From: Paracoccus fistulariae
GTDB taxonomy: Bacteria; Pseudomonadota; Alphaproteobacteria; Rhodobacterales; Rhodobacteraceae
Assembly: GCF_028553785.1 (NCBI RefSeq)
Contig: NZ_CP067136.1
Coordinates: forward strand, 1,894,001-1,958,000
Length of the DNA: 64,000 nucleotides
Direction: 5' to 3'
The notes below the pieces were generated by a model. The model was not told where the DNA came from. It did no database searches and saw only the letters and a list, made by a program, of their open reading frames with translations. Made by a program: the position numbers and the translations under genes. This document shows positions 52,702 to 62,533 of this stretch, in pieces. How positions within the stretch are numbered: position 1 is the stretch's first letter; every line of letters begins with the position of its first letter.

Positions 52702-54468
52702 TCAGGTGATGTGGCCCAGCACCTCACCAAAGCCCAGAACGCTGCCCGGCTGGACGCCGTGGCGCAACTGCCCGGCACGATGCGCCTCGACACGGGTTTC
52801 CATCTTCATGGCCTCCATGATGGCAATGACATCGCCCGCCGCCACCTTGGCCCCATCCTCGACCTGCCAGGCCGTCAGGGTGCCGGGAACCGGGGCGGTC
52901 AGGGCGCTTTCATCCGCCTCTGGCGCGGGTTCGGCCGTGCTCTGGGCGACGGGTGCCGCTGACAGCAGGCCCGGGGGCAGGCCAAGCTCGTGCCGTTTGC
53001 CGTCGATCTCGATCCCGACGCGCAGCAGATCCGGCATCTGCGCCGGGGTGACGCGGGCATGAGGGGCCACGGCACGGGCAAGCGCATCGGCGAAATCGGT
53101 CTCGATCCAGCGGGTATGGACGCGGAATTCGCCATCCTCGGCCAGAAAATCCTCGGCCTCCAGCACGGCGCGGTGAAAGGGCAGCACGGTTGCCACGCCA
53201 TCAATGGTGAATTCAGCCAAAGCGCGGCGCGCACGCTGCAAGGCCTCGGCGCGGGTGGCGCCTGTGACGATCAGCTTGGCCATCATGGAATCGAAACTGC
53301 CCGGAATGACCGAGCCGCTGCGCACCCCGCTGTCAACGCGAATGCCGGGGCCTGCGGGTGCGTCGAATTGCGTCACCGGGCCGGGGGTCGGCAAGAAGCC
53401 ACGGGCGGGATCTTCGGCATTGATGCGAAATTCGATCGCATGACCGCGCGGCGCGGGCACGTCATCATTCGCCAACCTTGCCCCGCGCGCCACGGCGATC
53501 ATGCCGCGCAGCAGGTCGATGCCGGTGGTTTCCTCAGTCACAGGATGTTCGACCTGCAGGCGGGTATTCACCTCCAGAAAGGAAATCGTGCCATTGGCCG
53601 ACAGCAGATATTCCACCGTGCCCACGCCGCTATAGCCCGCATGGGCGCAGATCCGGCGGGCGGAATCGTGGATCCTTTCGCGCTGTTCATCGCTGAGGAA
53701 CGGGGCCGGGGCTTCCTCGACCAGCTTCTGGTTGCGGCGCTGAAGCGAGCAGTCGCGGGTGCCGATCACCTTCACGGTGCCGTGGCGGTCGGCCAGCACC
53801 TGCGCCTCGATATGGCGGGGCCGGTCCAGAAACTGTTCGATGAAACATTCGCCGCGACCAAAGGCGGTCAGCGCCTCTCGGGTCGCGGAATCGAACAGTT
53901 CCTCGACCTCTTCCAGACGCCAGGCCACCTTCATCCCGCGGCCGCCGCCGCCAAAGGCCGCCTTGATCGCGATGGGCAGACCGTGTTCGCGCGCAAAGGC
54001 CAGCGCGTCCGCCGCGCTTTCGACCGGTCCGGGCGTGCCCGCGACCAGCGGCGCGCCCACCGCCTCGGCGATGCGGCGGGCTTCGATCTTGTCGCCAAGC
54101 GCCTGAATGACCTGCGGATCGGGGCCGATCCAGATCATCCCGGCATCGCGCACCGCCTGAGCGAAATCGGCGCGTTCGGACAGAAAGCCATAGCCCGGAT
54201 GAACGGCATCCGCGCCAGCTTTTCGGGCGATGGCAATGATCTTGTCGGCGTCCAGATAGGTCTCGGACGGTTTTTCACCGCCCAGAGCATAGGCGTGATC
54301 GGCCATCTGCACAAACATCGCGTCGCGGTCGCTGTCGGCATAGATGGCGATGGAGTCGATGCCTTCGTCACGGCAGGCACGGATAATGCGCACTGCGATT
54401 TCGCCCCGGTTTGCGATCAGAAGACGCGTCAGGGGCTGCAAGTCAGGGCCTTGGGTAAACAGGGTCAT
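52702..54468 (-). CDS. Biotin carboxylase-BCCP fusion protein
   Basis: 588 residues. N-terminal biotin carboxylase with [23 protein letters not shown]-grasp glycine loop [12 protein letters not shown] and catalytic [18 protein letters not shown]; linker; C-terminal biotinyl domain with the acceptor Lys555 in MEAMKMET. This is the alpha-subunit layout of acyl-CoA or geranyl-CoA-type carboxylases and of urea carboxylase, but no acyl-CoA carboxyltransferase lies beside it. Instead the upstream gene, 7 nt away, is a fused PxpB-PxpC (KipI-KipA), the domain that serves as carboxyltransferase in urea carboxylase. A biotin-dependent 5-oxoprolinase or related amide carboxylase is inferred. Confidence 0.9.
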   Translation of the reverse strand: MTLFTQGPDLQPLTRLLIANRGEIAVRIIRACRDEGIDSIAIYADSDRDAMFVQMADHAYALGGEKPSETYLDADKIIAIARKAGADAVHPGYGFLSERADFAQAVRDAGMIWIGPDPQVIQALGDKIEARRIAEAVGAPLVAGTPGPVESAADALAFAREHGLPIAIKAAFGGGGRGMKVAWRLEEVEELFDSATREALTAFGRGECFIEQFLDRPRHIEAQVLADRHGTVKVIGTRDCSLQRRNQKLVEEAPAPFLSDEQRERIHDSARRICAHAGYSGVGTVEYLLSANGTISFLEVNTRLQVEHPVTEETTGIDLLRGMIAVARGARLANDDVPAPRGHAIEFRINAEDPARGFLPTPGPVTQFDAPAGPGIRVDSGVRSGSVIPGSFDSMMAKLIVTGATRAEALQRARRALAEFTIDGVATVLPFHRAVLEAEDFLAEDGEFRVHTRWIETDFADALARAVAPHARVTPAQMPDLLRVGIEIDGKRHELGLPPGLLSAAPVAQSTAEPAPEADESALTAPVPGTLTAWQVEDGAKVAAGDVIAIMEAMKMETRVEAHRAGQLRHGVQPGSVLGFGEVLGHIT

Positions 54469-54475
54469 GGTCGCC

Positions 54476-56047
54476 TCAATTCGGATCAATGGGGGTGAAA
54501 TCATGTTCAGCCGTGAAACGGATCCGCGCGCCGGGCGGGATCTGACCGGCCAGGTCCAGCGCCTGCGGCAGCAGGGTGGCAATGACCGGATAGCCGCCAG
54601 TCAGCGGATGATCGGCCAGAAACAGCACCGGCTGGCCGGAATGCGGCACCTGTATCGCGCCGGTTTCCGTGCCTTCCGAGGGCAGTTCAAGGCTGTCCTC
54701 GCGGGTCAGGGGCTGATCACCTTCCAGCCGGATCCCAACGCGCGAGGATTGCGGGCTGACCCGCCATTCCTGCGTCAGAAAGCGGTCGATCATCTGCGGC
54801 GTGAACCAATCCGCGCGCGGGCCAAGGGTCACGGGCAAGGAGACCAGATCATCCGGTCCGGGCAGATCGGGCACAGGCTCTGCTGCGGCGCCCGCCACGC
54901 TGCGCGCCCCGGCGGGCGACAGACGCGCGCCAGCCGTCAACGGATCGGGGCCGATGAAGGCCAGCGTATCGGTCGCGGCAGAGCCAAGGACAGGCGCAAC
55001 CCTGAAGCCGCCACGCAGCGCCAGATAGCTGCGCATCCCGCGCCGTGGCGAGTGGATCAGCAACTCGTCGCCCGCATCCATCGCAAAGGCGCTGCCCGTT
55101 GCGACAGAAAGCGTCTGCCCCCCGGCGATCAGGTCCACCCGGTCCGCCGCGCCGGTCAGGGCCAGCGTCACGGCGGCATCGGCGCGCAGCCGGACCGGGC
55201 CCATGGTGATTTCCAGCGCAGGCGCGGACGCGGGATTGCCGACCGCCCGGTTCGCGCGATGCAGCGCGGCACGGTCCAGCGCGCCAGAGGCGGAAACCCC
55301 CTGCCCGCCCTGCCCCGGTCGCCCGTCATCCTGAAAAACGATGGGAAAGGCCGTCGAAAGAAGGGTCAGCCCGGCCGCCCCCTGTTCTGCGGGCGGTGAG
55401 GTCACCGGATGGGTCTTGGCCTGCCCCTCGACAAAGCGCGCCCGCCGCCCCGGCTGCAGCACAGCGGGCGGATCGCGCGACAGATCCCACATCGGCAGTT
55501 TCGTCGTACCGATCAACTGCCAGCCGCCGGGCGTATCCTGCGGATAGATCCCGCAAAAGCGCGACGCCAGCGCGACCGAGCCCGCAGGGATCCGGGTCCG
55601 GGGCGATTGCCGACGCGGCAGATCGAAGCGCGGGTCGTCGCAGGTCATATAGGCAAAGCCCGGCGCGAAGCCGCAAAAAGCCACCTGCCATGTCGCGGCC
55701 TGATGCGCGGCGATGACCTCGGCCACGGTCAACCCCATCAGGCTGGCCACATCCTCCAGATCCTGACCATCATAGGTCATGGGGATTTCGACCACATCGG
55801 CGGCGCTGTCGCCCTGATCCCGCGCGGCAAGGGGGCGGTGGCGGTCACGGATCGCGGCGGCCAGCGCGGCATCGGCGCCGATGCCCGGCGCCGTGCGGAT
55901 CATCAGGGTCCGGGCCGCCGGGATGATCTCGGCAATGCCCGCGATCGGATCTGCAAGCAAGGCATCGAACAGCGCCAGCGTCTGTTCCAGATCCTCAAGC
56001 TCGACCAGCAGGCTGCGCGGACCGACGGGCAGGAAACGCATCGTCAT
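54476..56047 (-). CDS. 5-Oxoprolinase subunits B and C, fused (KipI-KipA)
   Basis: 523 residues. About 1-225 is the KipI/PxpB domain ([41 protein letters not shown]). About 230-520 is the KipA/PxpC domain ([35 protein letters not shown]). In E. coli and B. subtilis these are separate genes; fusion is also known from urea amidolyase-type proteins. With PxpA it hydrolyses 5-oxoproline to glutamate using ATP. ATG at 56047 overlaps the upstream stop (ATGA) and has GGTGG before it; a GTG at 56056 is the alternative. Confidence 0.92.
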   Translation of the reverse strand: MTMRFLPVGPRSLLVELEDLEQTLALFDALLADPIAGIAEIIPAARTLMIRTAPGIGADAALAAAIRDRHRPLAARDQGDSAADVVEIPMTYDGQDLEDVASLMGLTVAEVIAAHQAATWQVAFCGFAPGFAYMTCDDPRFDLPRRQSPRTRIPAGSVALASRFCGIYPQDTPGGWQLIGTTKLPMWDLSRDPPAVLQPGRRARFVEGQAKTHPVTSPPAEQGAAGLTLLSTAFPIVFQDDGRPGQGGQGVSASGALDRAALHRANRAVGNPASAPALEITMGPVRLRADAAVTLALTGAADRVDLIAGGQTLSVATGSAFAMDAGDELLIHSPRRGMRSYLALRGGFRVAPVLGSAATDTLAFIGPDPLTAGARLSPAGARSVAGAAAEPVPDLPGPDDLVSLPVTLGPRADWFTPQMIDRFLTQEWRVSPQSSRVGIRLEGDQPLTREDSLELPSEGTETGAIQVPHSGQPVLFLADHPLTGGYPVIATLLPQALDLAGQIPPGARIRFTAEHDFTPIDPN

Positions 56048-56829
56048 ATCTGCCACCGGCTGTCAGGAATATCGGTGATGAACATGTGTCCGGGGGCATG
56101 TGTGATCGCAAAGGGCGGCCTGGATGCCATGACCGCCGCCTGCGGGGTCACGCCGCAGGCCCAGAAGACCGGCACCTCGCCCGGATGGATCGCGACCGGA
56201 TCACCGAAATCAGGCTGCGTCAGATCCGTGATCCCCAGGGCCTCGGGCGCACCGATATGGATGGGGGCACCATGCACCGCCGGGAAACGGCCCGAGATCA
56301 TGGCCGCCTCGGCCACGCGATCGGCGGGGATCGGACGCATCGAGACCACCATATTGCCATGCAGGCGCCCTGCGGGGCGGCAGGCGCGGTTGGTCAGAAA
56401 CATCGGGACATTGCGGCCCTGGGCGATATGGCGCACCTCGATCCCGGCCTGCTGCAACGGCGTTTCGAAGGTGAAAGAGCAGCCGATCAGAAAGGTGACC
56501 AGATCGCCCTGTTCTGCCCAGAGATCGGTGACATCCGGCAGGCTGTCCACCAGTTCGCCATCGCGCCACACGCGATACAGCGGGATATCGCGGCGCAAAT
56601 CGGCATCCGGGGCCAGTGACGTGCGGAAGTCGCCCGGATCGGTCACATCCAGGATCGGGCATGGCTTGGGGTTGCGCTGCCCGAACAGCAGGAAATCCCA
56701 CGCCCAATCGCGTGGCAGCGAGATCATGTTGCATTGCGTGAAACCGGGCGCCATGCCTGCCGTGGGGGCCACGGCACCGTCGCGACAGATCAGGCGGGCG
56801 GCGCGGGCCGTTTCGGGATCGGGCAGCAT
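56044..56829 (-). CDS. DUF1445 putative hydro-lyase (YcsI-like)
   Basis: 261 residues of the UPF0317/DUF1445 family, related to D-glutamate cyclase. Conserved [41 protein letters not shown] and the C-terminal [13 protein letters not shown]. In mammals the related D-glutamate cyclase converts D-glutamate to 5-oxo-D-proline and back; linkage to pxp genes makes a similar 5-oxoproline step plausible. Overlaps pxpA by 1 nt (TGATG). Confidence 0.9.
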   Translation of the reverse strand: MLPDPETARAARLICRDGAVAPTAGMAPGFTQCNMISLPRDWAWDFLLFGQRNPKPCPILDVTDPGDFRTSLAPDADLRRDIPLYRVWRDGELVDSLPDVTDLWAEQGDLVTFLIGCSFTFETPLQQAGIEVRHIAQGRNVPMFLTNRACRPAGRLHGNMVVSMRPIPADRVAEAAMISGRFPAVHGAPIHIGAPEALGITDLTQPDFGDPVAIHPGEVPVFWACGVTPQAAVMASRPPFAITHAPGHMFITDIPDSRWQI

Positions 56830-57599
56830 CAGCCTGCCTCCGGCGCGAAGGGGGCGACTGTCACACCGGCCGCGATCAGCCCCTCGCGGATGTGCTGTGC
56901 CATCTGGACCGCACCGGCACTGTCGCCATGCACGCAGATGCTGTCGGCCTTCAGCGTCAGGGTCGAGCCGTCAATCGCCTCGATCACGCCCTCGGTGGCC
57001 AACCGCACCATGCGCGCCGCGACCATCTTCGCATCATGCAGCACCGCACCAGCTTCGCGCCGCGAGACCAGATGACCCTGCGGCGTATAGGCGCGATCGC
57101 CGAAAGCCTCGGCCACGGTGGCCAGCCCGGCCTCTTGCGCGCGCGACAGGATCGGCGCGCCCGCCAGCCCCATCAGGATCAGGCCGGGATCGACCTCGCG
57201 GATCCCGGCAATCACCGCATCGGCCTGACGCGCATCACCGGCGATGGTGTTATACAGCGCGCCATGCGGCTTGACATAGCTGACGCGCGTGCCCGCCGCT
57301 GTCGCCAGCCCCTGCATCGCGCCAATCTGATAGATGACATCCGCCGTCAGCTCGGCCGAGGTGACATCCATCGGGCGGCGGCCAAAGCCGACACGGTCGG
57401 GATAGGACACATGCGCCCCGACCGCGACCCCGCGCGCAGCGGCCTGACGAAGCGTGGTCAGGATGCCCTGCGGATCGCCCGCGTGAAAACCGCAGGCCAC
57501 ATTGGCAGAGCTGACAATATCCAGCATCGCCTCGTCGTCGCCCATTTTCCATGCGCCATAGCCTTCGCCAAGGTCGCTGTTCAGGTCGATGGAAGTCAT
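56829..57599 (-). CDS. pxpA: 5-Oxoprolinase subunit PxpA (LamB/YcsF family)
   Basis: 256 residues. Family start [24 protein letters not shown], then [41 protein letters not shown], and C-terminal SICVHGD. Metal-binding-like His and Asp residues in the [11 protein letters not shown] and CVHGD motifs are conserved. Acts with PxpB and PxpC on 5-oxoproline. It follows the transporter gene by 61 nt, with a strong hairpin in the gap. Confidence 0.96.
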   Translation of the reverse strand: MTSIDLNSDLGEGYGAWKMGDDEAMLDIVSSANVACGFHAGDPQGILTTLRQAAARGVAVGAHVSYPDRVGFGRRPMDVTSAELTADVIYQIGAMQGLATAAGTRVSYVKPHGALYNTIAGDARQADAVIAGIREVDPGLILMGLAGAPILSRAQEAGLATVAEAFGDRAYTPQGHLVSRREAGAVLHDAKMVAARMVRLATEGVIEAIDGSTLTLKADSICVHGDSAGAVQMAQHIREGLIAAGVTVAPFAPEAG

Positions 57600-57630
57600 A
57601 GCACTCTCTATCTCCGGTGGCTGTGGACAA

Positions 57631-57653
57631 GGCGGCCCGGCAATCGGGCCGCC
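57631..57653 (-). promoter_or_regulatory. Intercistronic hairpin, transporter to pxpA
   Basis: GGCGGCCCG at 57631-57639 pairs perfectly with CGGGCCGCC at 57645-57653 over a 5-nt loop. It lies between co-directional transporter and pxpA genes and lacks a T-run, so it may act as a partial terminator or an mRNA-stability element and set different expression of transporter and enzymes. Confidence 0.6.
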
Positions 57654-57660
57654 TGCGGGA

Positions 57661-58896
57661 TTACACGCTCAAGAAAGCAAAGATCGGGCCGATGGATTTG
57701 AAGCCCATATACCATGTCAGCACGCAAACGATGGCGCTGGCAATCAGCAAGGGCCGGTTATAGCGGTGCCCGCCCATCAGGTCGGACCGCGCAAAGCCGA
57801 CATAGGTAAAGATCGACAGGCCGATGGGCAGGATCAGGCCGTTGAAGCCGCCGACAAAGACCAGAATGGCTGCGGGCGCGGTGCCCATCATCAGATAGAC
57901 CAGCAGCGAAAAGCCGATAAAGATCACCGTCGCGATATTCCGGCTGCGCTCGTTCAGGCGCTGGAAGACGTTAATGAAGCTGACCGAGGTATAGGCCGCC
58001 CCGATGACCGAGGTGATGGCCGCCGCCCACAGCACCACGCCAAAGATGCGCATGCCCCATTCGCCCAGGGCCGCGGCAAAGGCCTGTGCCGCCGGGTTGG
58101 CCGCCTGGCTGGACAGATCCAGCGTGACGCCCGATGCCACGACGCCAAGGATCGCCAGGAACAGCACAAAGCGCATGACGCCGGTCATCGCGATGCCCGA
58201 CAGCGCGGCATTGGTGACCGCACGCAGGTTTTGCGGCCCGACCAGCCCCTTGTCCAGCAGCCGGTGCGCGCCGGAATAGGTGATATATCCGCCGACCGTG
58301 CCGCCCACGATGGTGGTGATGGTGGCAAAGTCGATCACCTCGGGAAAGATGGTCTGACGCAGCGCATCGCCCACCGGCGGGTTCGAACTGAGCGCGACGA
58401 ACACCGTCATGATCATCATCAGGATACCCAATCCGATGATCGCCCGATCCAGAAGGAAACCGGCCCGCTGCGACAGAAAGACCCCGATGGCCAGCAGGGC
58501 CGAAATCGCGCCGCCGATCTTGGGATCCAGCCCGATCATGGCATTCAGGCCCAGCCCGCCGCCCGCGATATTGCCGACATTGAAGGCCAGACCGCCGATC
58601 ATCACCAGAATGGCCAGCAGATATCCCGATCCCGGGATCGCGGCATTCGCCGTTTCGGACGCATTGCGCCGCGTCAGCGCGGTGATCCGCCAGATATTCA
58701 GCTGCACGACAAAATCAATGACAATCGAGGCCATGATCGCAAAGGCAAATGCGGAACCCAGCTTGGCCGTGAACGTGGCCGTCTGGGTGATGAATCCCGG
58801 CCCCACGGCCGAGGTCGCCATCAGAAATATCGCGGCCAGAAATCCGCCCCGCATCACCTCGGTCGGGATGGGGGACGTCTGTGGGGTTTGGCTCAT
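57661..58896 (-). CDS. NRAMP-related transporter (YcsG-like)
   Basis: 411 residues, about eleven helices, NRAMP fold. Metal-transporting NRAMPs have DPGN in helix 1 and MPH in helix 6; here the helix-1 motif is GPGF (32-35) and helix 6 reads [14 protein letters not shown], so the manganese/iron site is not conserved. The orthologue in B. subtilis, YcsG, lies in the ycsF-ycsG-ycsI-kipIA locus. Uptake of 5-oxoproline or a related acid is a reasonable inference; direct evidence is lacking. First gene of the operon. Confidence 0.85.
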   Translation of the reverse strand: MSQTPQTSPIPTEVMRGGFLAAIFLMATSAVGPGFITQTATFTAKLGSAFAFAIMASIVIDFVVQLNIWRITALTRRNASETANAAIPGSGYLLAILVMIGGLAFNVGNIAGGGLGLNAMIGLDPKIGGAISALLAIGVFLSQRAGFLLDRAIIGLGILMMIMTVFVALSSNPPVGDALRQTIFPEVIDFATITTIVGGTVGGYITYSGAHRLLDKGLVGPQNLRAVTNAALSGIAMTGVMRFVLFLAILGVVASGVTLDLSSQAANPAAQAFAAALGEWGMRIFGVVLWAAAITSVIGAAYTSVSFINVFQRLNERSRNIATVIFIGFSLLVYLMMGTAPAAILVFVGGFNGLILPIGLSIFTYVGFARSDLMGGHRYNRPLLIASAIVCVLTWYMGFKSIGPIFAFLSV

Positions 58897-58998
58897 CAGT
58901 CATGCTCCTGCTGCAAGGGTGGATATCGGTCTGGGAATAGCTGGAACCTGCATTCAGTTCGTCAATCGGTCAAGAATTATTTATCAATGCTTTATATT

Positions 58999-59009
58999 TT
59001 GTTGAACAA
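58999..59009. promoter_or_regulatory. Candidate GntR-type operator
   Basis: TTGTTGAACAA is a perfect palindrome around a central G, within an AT-rich stretch (58970-59035) between the NRAMP-like gene and the divergent GntR regulator. Similarity extends outward (ATATTTTGTT / AACAATATAG). FCD-class GntR proteins bind short palindromes of this size. Only one copy was found. Confidence 0.45.
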
Positions 59010-59185
59010 TATAGCTGAAACGTAGGGATATTATGCCTGTTTCTTGGGCGCCGGCCTGTTTTCCTGTCAGGCTGCTATCATCCGATTGCGTGAAAATATC
59101 GGGGAAATACGCGAATCAGCGGCGGAACATGCTTGATCCTCTTGCAGCTTCCGGCCCATGATCGGCCGCCATTCAGGACCGTGAC

Positions 59186-59836
59186 ATGACCCCAGCCACC
59201 TCGCCCAGCCTTGCCGAAGAAACCGCCGCCAGACTTCGCGAGCAACTGGCCAGCGGCAGCTTGACGCCGGGGCAACGCCTGTCCGAAGCCAGACTGGCGG
59301 CCGAGCTTGGCATCTCTCGCAACACGCTGCGCGAGGTGTTCCGCCTGCTGACCCGCGAGGGTATCTTGCGGCATGAGCCCAATCGCGGTGTCTTTGTCGC
59401 CACGCCCTCGATGGCCTCGGTTCTGGATATCTTCCGCGTCCGCCGCCTGATCGAGGTTCCGGCGCTGGCGCAAGCCTGGCCCCGGCACGACGCGGTCGCC
59501 CGGATGCGCGCCGCGGTCGAGCGTGCGGAAAGCCTGCAGGATGCGCAAGACTGGCAGGCCATCGGCAGCGCCAATATGGAATTCCACACCGCCATCGTCG
59601 CATTAAGTGACAGCCCGCGCCTGACGGCCTTTTTCGCGCAGATCATCGTCGAATTGCGCCTGGCCTTCGGCCTTCTGGCCAATCCAGAGCATCTGCACCG
59701 CCCCTATATCCAGCAGAACCGGGCGATCCTGACCCGACTGGAAGAGGGCGACCCGAAAGGCGCCGCCCAGATGCTGCAGGATTATCTGGAACAATCCGAA
59801 CGCGCGGTCATGGCCGCTTTCGCACGAATTTCCTGA
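59186..59836 (+). CDS. GntR family regulator, FCD type
   Basis: 216 residues: N-terminal winged helix-turn-helix (about 8-75; LSEARLAAELGISRNTLREVFRLLTREG) and C-terminal FCD ligand domain with metal-binding-type residues in FHTAIVALSDSPRL. Divergent from the 5-oxoproline operon across 290 nt; therefore the likely local regulator, with 5-oxoproline or a related acid as the possible ligand. Both points are inferred. Confidence 0.9.
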   Translation: MTPATSPSLAEETAARLREQLASGSLTPGQRLSEARLAAELGISRNTLREVFRLLTREGILRHEPNRGVFVATPSMASVLDIFRVRRLIEVPALAQAWPRHDAVARMRAAVERAESLQDAQDWQAIGSANMEFHTAIVALSDSPRLTAFFAQIIVELRLAFGLLANPEHLHRPYIQQNRAILTRLEEGDPKGAAQMLQDYLEQSERAVMAAFARIS

Positions 59837-59858
59837 TCCCCCGTCCAATTCCAGCGGG

Positions 59859-59895
59859 GCTTGCGCCGACGCTGAAATCGGCGTTCAACGCAAGC
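59859..59895. promoter_or_regulatory. Hairpin between gntR and symporter gene
   Basis: GCTTGCG at 59859-59865 pairs with CGCAAGC at 59889-59895; inside, CCGA (59866-59869) pairs with TCGG (59878-59881). No T-run. It may terminate the gntR transcript or be part of the symporter leader. Confidence 0.4.
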
Positions 59896-59983
59896 TGGGA
59901 AAGACGCGTCCGGTCCCGGGAACCGCGCCGCGTCGTGGAATGGCGCGCGCGGGCATGAGCGGCGCGATATGAGGGAGAGGATC

Positions 59984-61447
59984 ATGGATCAGTTGGAAGC
60001 ATTTCTAGGCCAGATCGGCGGTATCGTCTGGGGGCCATTTCTGTTGATTCCGCTGCTGCTGGGCACCGGTCTTTATCTGACCATCAAGCTGGGCGGCATT
60101 CAGTTCGTGCGCCTGTGGCCCGCGCTGCGCCTTGGCCTGATCAAGCGCAGCGACGATACGGATGACGGCGATATTTCGCAGTTTCAGGCGCTGACAACGG
60201 CCATGGCGGCGACCGTCGGCACCGGCAATATCGTCGGCGTGGCCACCGCGATCAGCACCGGCGGGCCGGGCGCACTGTTCTGGATGTGGGTCACGGCGCT
60301 GCTGGGCATGGCCTCGAAATATAGCGAGGCGTTTCTGGGCGTGCGTTTTCGCACCACCGATTCAGCGGGCGAAAAGAACGGCGGCCCGCAATATTATCTG
60401 GAACGCGGGATCCCCGGCGGGCTGGGCAAGTTCCTGGCCATCAGTTTCGCCATCTTCGCGGTCTGCGCCTGTTTCGGCATCGGCAATTTGACGCAGGGCA
60501 ATTCGATCGCCTCCAACCTGGACAGCAGCTTTGCGATCCCGACTTGGATCACCGGGCTGATCCTGTCGGGTCTGACGCTGGTGGTGCTGATCGGCGGGAT
60601 CAAATCCATTGGCCGCGTCACCTCGGCGCTGGTGCCTGCGATGATCCTGTTCTACGTTTTGGGCGCGCTTTACATCCTGCTGGCCAATATCAGCGCGGTT
60701 CCCGCCGCGCTGGGGCAGGTCTTCAGCGAAGCCTTTACCGGCAGCGCGGCGATTGGCGGCTTTTTCGGCTCGACCATCATGATCGCGGTGCAATATGGCG
60801 TCGCGCGCGGCATCTTTTCGAACGAATCCGGCATGGGATCGGCGGCCATCGCGGCGGCCTCGGCCCAGACCACGCATCCGGTGCGTCAGGGTCTGGTGTC
60901 GATGACCCAGACCTTCATCGACACAATCATCGTTGTCACCTGCACCGGGCTGGTCATCATCACCACCGGCGTCTGGCACGAGATCGACCCGGCCACCGGC
61001 GAACGGATCTCGGCCGCGATCATGACGGGTCAGGCCTTCAGCCACGGATTGCCGGGGCAGTGGGGCCATTGGATCGTCACCGTCGGGCTGACGCTGTTTG
61101 CCTATTCCACCATTCTGGGCTGGGCCTATTACGGCGAACGGAACGTCGAGCGGCTTGGCGGACGCGGCGGCGTCATGCCCTTCCGCGTGCTGTTTTCGCT
61201 GGTCGTCTTTATCGGCTGCACGGTGAAGCTGGGCGTGGTTTGGAACTTCTCGGATGTGATGAACGGGCTGATGGCGATTCCGAACCTGATCGGGTTGCTG
61301 CTGCTATCCGGGCTGATCGCCCGCGAAACCCGCTTCTACCTGCAGCATGACCCCAAGCTGGAGGCCAATGCCGCCGAGATCGAGGCGTTCATGCAGGGCC
61401 AGTCCAGCTGGGAGGAATGGAAGCGCGGCGAAGAACGTCAGGCCTGA
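59984..61447 (+). CDS. Sodium:alanine symporter family protein (AGCS)
   Basis: 487 residues, about eleven membrane helices. Family markers: ALTTAMAATVGTGNIVGVATAI, GGPGALFWMWVTALLGMASKYSEA, GGPQYYLERG, FSNESGMGSAAIAAA. Imports alanine or glycine with Na. ATG at 59984 with GAGGGAGAGG immediately upstream. It lies downstream of the 5-oxoproline regulator but is separated by a hairpin and has its own terminator, so probably an independent unit. Confidence 0.93.
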   Translation: MDQLEAFLGQIGGIVWGPFLLIPLLLGTGLYLTIKLGGIQFVRLWPALRLGLIKRSDDTDDGDISQFQALTTAMAATVGTGNIVGVATAISTGGPGALFWMWVTALLGMASKYSEAFLGVRFRTTDSAGEKNGGPQYYLERGIPGGLGKFLAISFAIFAVCACFGIGNLTQGNSIASNLDSSFAIPTWITGLILSGLTLVVLIGGIKSIGRVTSALVPAMILFYVLGALYILLANISAVPAALGQVFSEAFTGSAAIGGFFGSTIMIAVQYGVARGIFSNESGMGSAAIAAASAQTTHPVRQGLVSMTQTFIDTIIVVTCTGLVIITTGVWHEIDPATGERISAAIMTGQAFSHGLPGQWGHWIVTVGLTLFAYSTILGWAYYGERNVERLGGRGGVMPFRVLFSLVVFIGCTVKLGVVWNFSDVMNGLMAIPNLIGLLLLSGLIARETRFYLQHDPKLEANAAEIEAFMQGQSSWEEWKRGEERQA

Positions 61448-61464
61448 TGAGACAGGACAGGATG

Positions 61465-61493
61465 AAATGCCGCCCTTCCGGGGCGGCATTTTT
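61465..61493 (+). terminator. Intrinsic terminator after AGCS symporter gene
   Basis: AAATGCCGCCC at 61465-61475 pairs with GGGCGGCATTT at 61481-61491 around a 5-nt loop, followed by TTTC. An 11-bp GC-rich stem with T-run, 17 nt after the stop codon. Confidence 0.9.
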
Positions 61494-61570
61494 CGTTCCG
61501 GGCGCTGTCGGCTTTCGGTGGCCGCCGGTTCCTGGCAGAACAGGGCAGCAGATCAGGGAAAGGCCTTGTC

Positions 61571-62521
61571 ATGACCACAAAACCTGACCGCCGCCGGAAC
61601 CTGTTCCGCGAGGGCCATCTGTCGGTCGGGATCGTGCTGCCGATCCGCGACGGCGAGGGCGATGAGGTCGATTTCCGCCAGCAGGTCGATCTGGCCGCCC
61701 TTGCCGATGATCTGGGCTTCGATGCGGTTTGGGTCCGCGATGTGCCGCTGAACGGGCCCTGGTATCCCGAGGCGTTCGGCCATCCCGACCCGTTCGCGAT
61801 GCTGGGCGCGCTTTCCCTTGCTACGCGGCGGATCGCCATCGGGACGGCGGCGACCGTGCTGACCTTGCGCCACCCGCTGCATATCGCGAAATCTGCCATC
61901 TCGCTGGACCGGCTGGCACCGGGGCGCTTTGTCCTGGGGCTTGGATCGGGCGACCGTCGCGAAGAATTCGATGCTTTCGGAGAGGATGCCGCCGATCACA
62001 AGCAGCTGTATCGCCAGCATTGGACCGAATTATCGGCAGCACTGCAGCGACCGCCGCGCATCCTGCATCAGGCGGCTGGGCCGGACATGGCCTTTGAACT
62101 GCGCCCCCCGGCGGCCAGCGACATCCCCATGCTGGCCATCGGATCAGGCGGCCAGACGCTGGAATGGATTGCCCGAAATGCGGCGGGCTGGGTGACCTAT
62201 CACCGCCCTTCGGCGGTTCAGCGCGACCGGTACATGCTGTGGCGCAGCGCCGTCGCGCGTCACGCACCAGGGCAGTTCCGCAGTTTCAGCACCGGGCTGC
62301 GGCTTGATCTGCAGACAGATCCCGCCGCAGCCGTGGAAGAGATCGAGCTGGGCTATCGCACGGGCACCCTTGGCCTGTCCCGGATCCTGCAAGAGATGCG
62401 CGATACGGGTGTGCATCACGTGCTGCTGAACCTGCCGCCGAATGGCAGCTTGGCGCAGGATCGCCTGACGACGATTGCCCGCGATGTGCTGCCCGCCCTT
62501 ACCCCCGCGCCGCAGGGCTGA
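61571..62521 (+). CDS. LLM-class flavin-dependent oxidoreductase
   Basis: 316 residues, luciferase-like TIM barrel. Recognisable: LSVGIVLPIRD, DDLGFDAVWVRDVPLN, IGTAATVLTLRHPLHIAK, LAPGRFVLGLGSGDRREEFDAFG. Substrate and flavin or F420 preference cannot be assigned; FMN is likelier in this lineage. Convergent with dnaE2, 12 nt apart. Confidence 0.9.
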   Translation: MTTKPDRRRNLFREGHLSVGIVLPIRDGEGDEVDFRQQVDLAALADDLGFDAVWVRDVPLNGPWYPEAFGHPDPFAMLGALSLATRRIAIGTAATVLTLRHPLHIAKSAISLDRLAPGRFVLGLGSGDRREEFDAFGEDAADHKQLYRQHWTELSAALQRPPRILHQAAGPDMAFELRPPAASDIPMLAIGSGGQTLEWIARNAAGWVTYHRPSAVQRDRYMLWRSAVARHAPGQFRSFSTGLRLDLQTDPAAAVEEIELGYRTGTLGLSRILQEMRDTGVHHVLLNLPPNGSLAQDRLTTIARDVLPALTPAPQG

Positions 62522-62533
62522 GGGCCATCGGCA

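Noticed and set aside
57661..58896. Manganese transporter MntH
   Set aside because: DPGN and MPH motifs required for the metal site are absent and the neighbours are 5-oxoproline genes.
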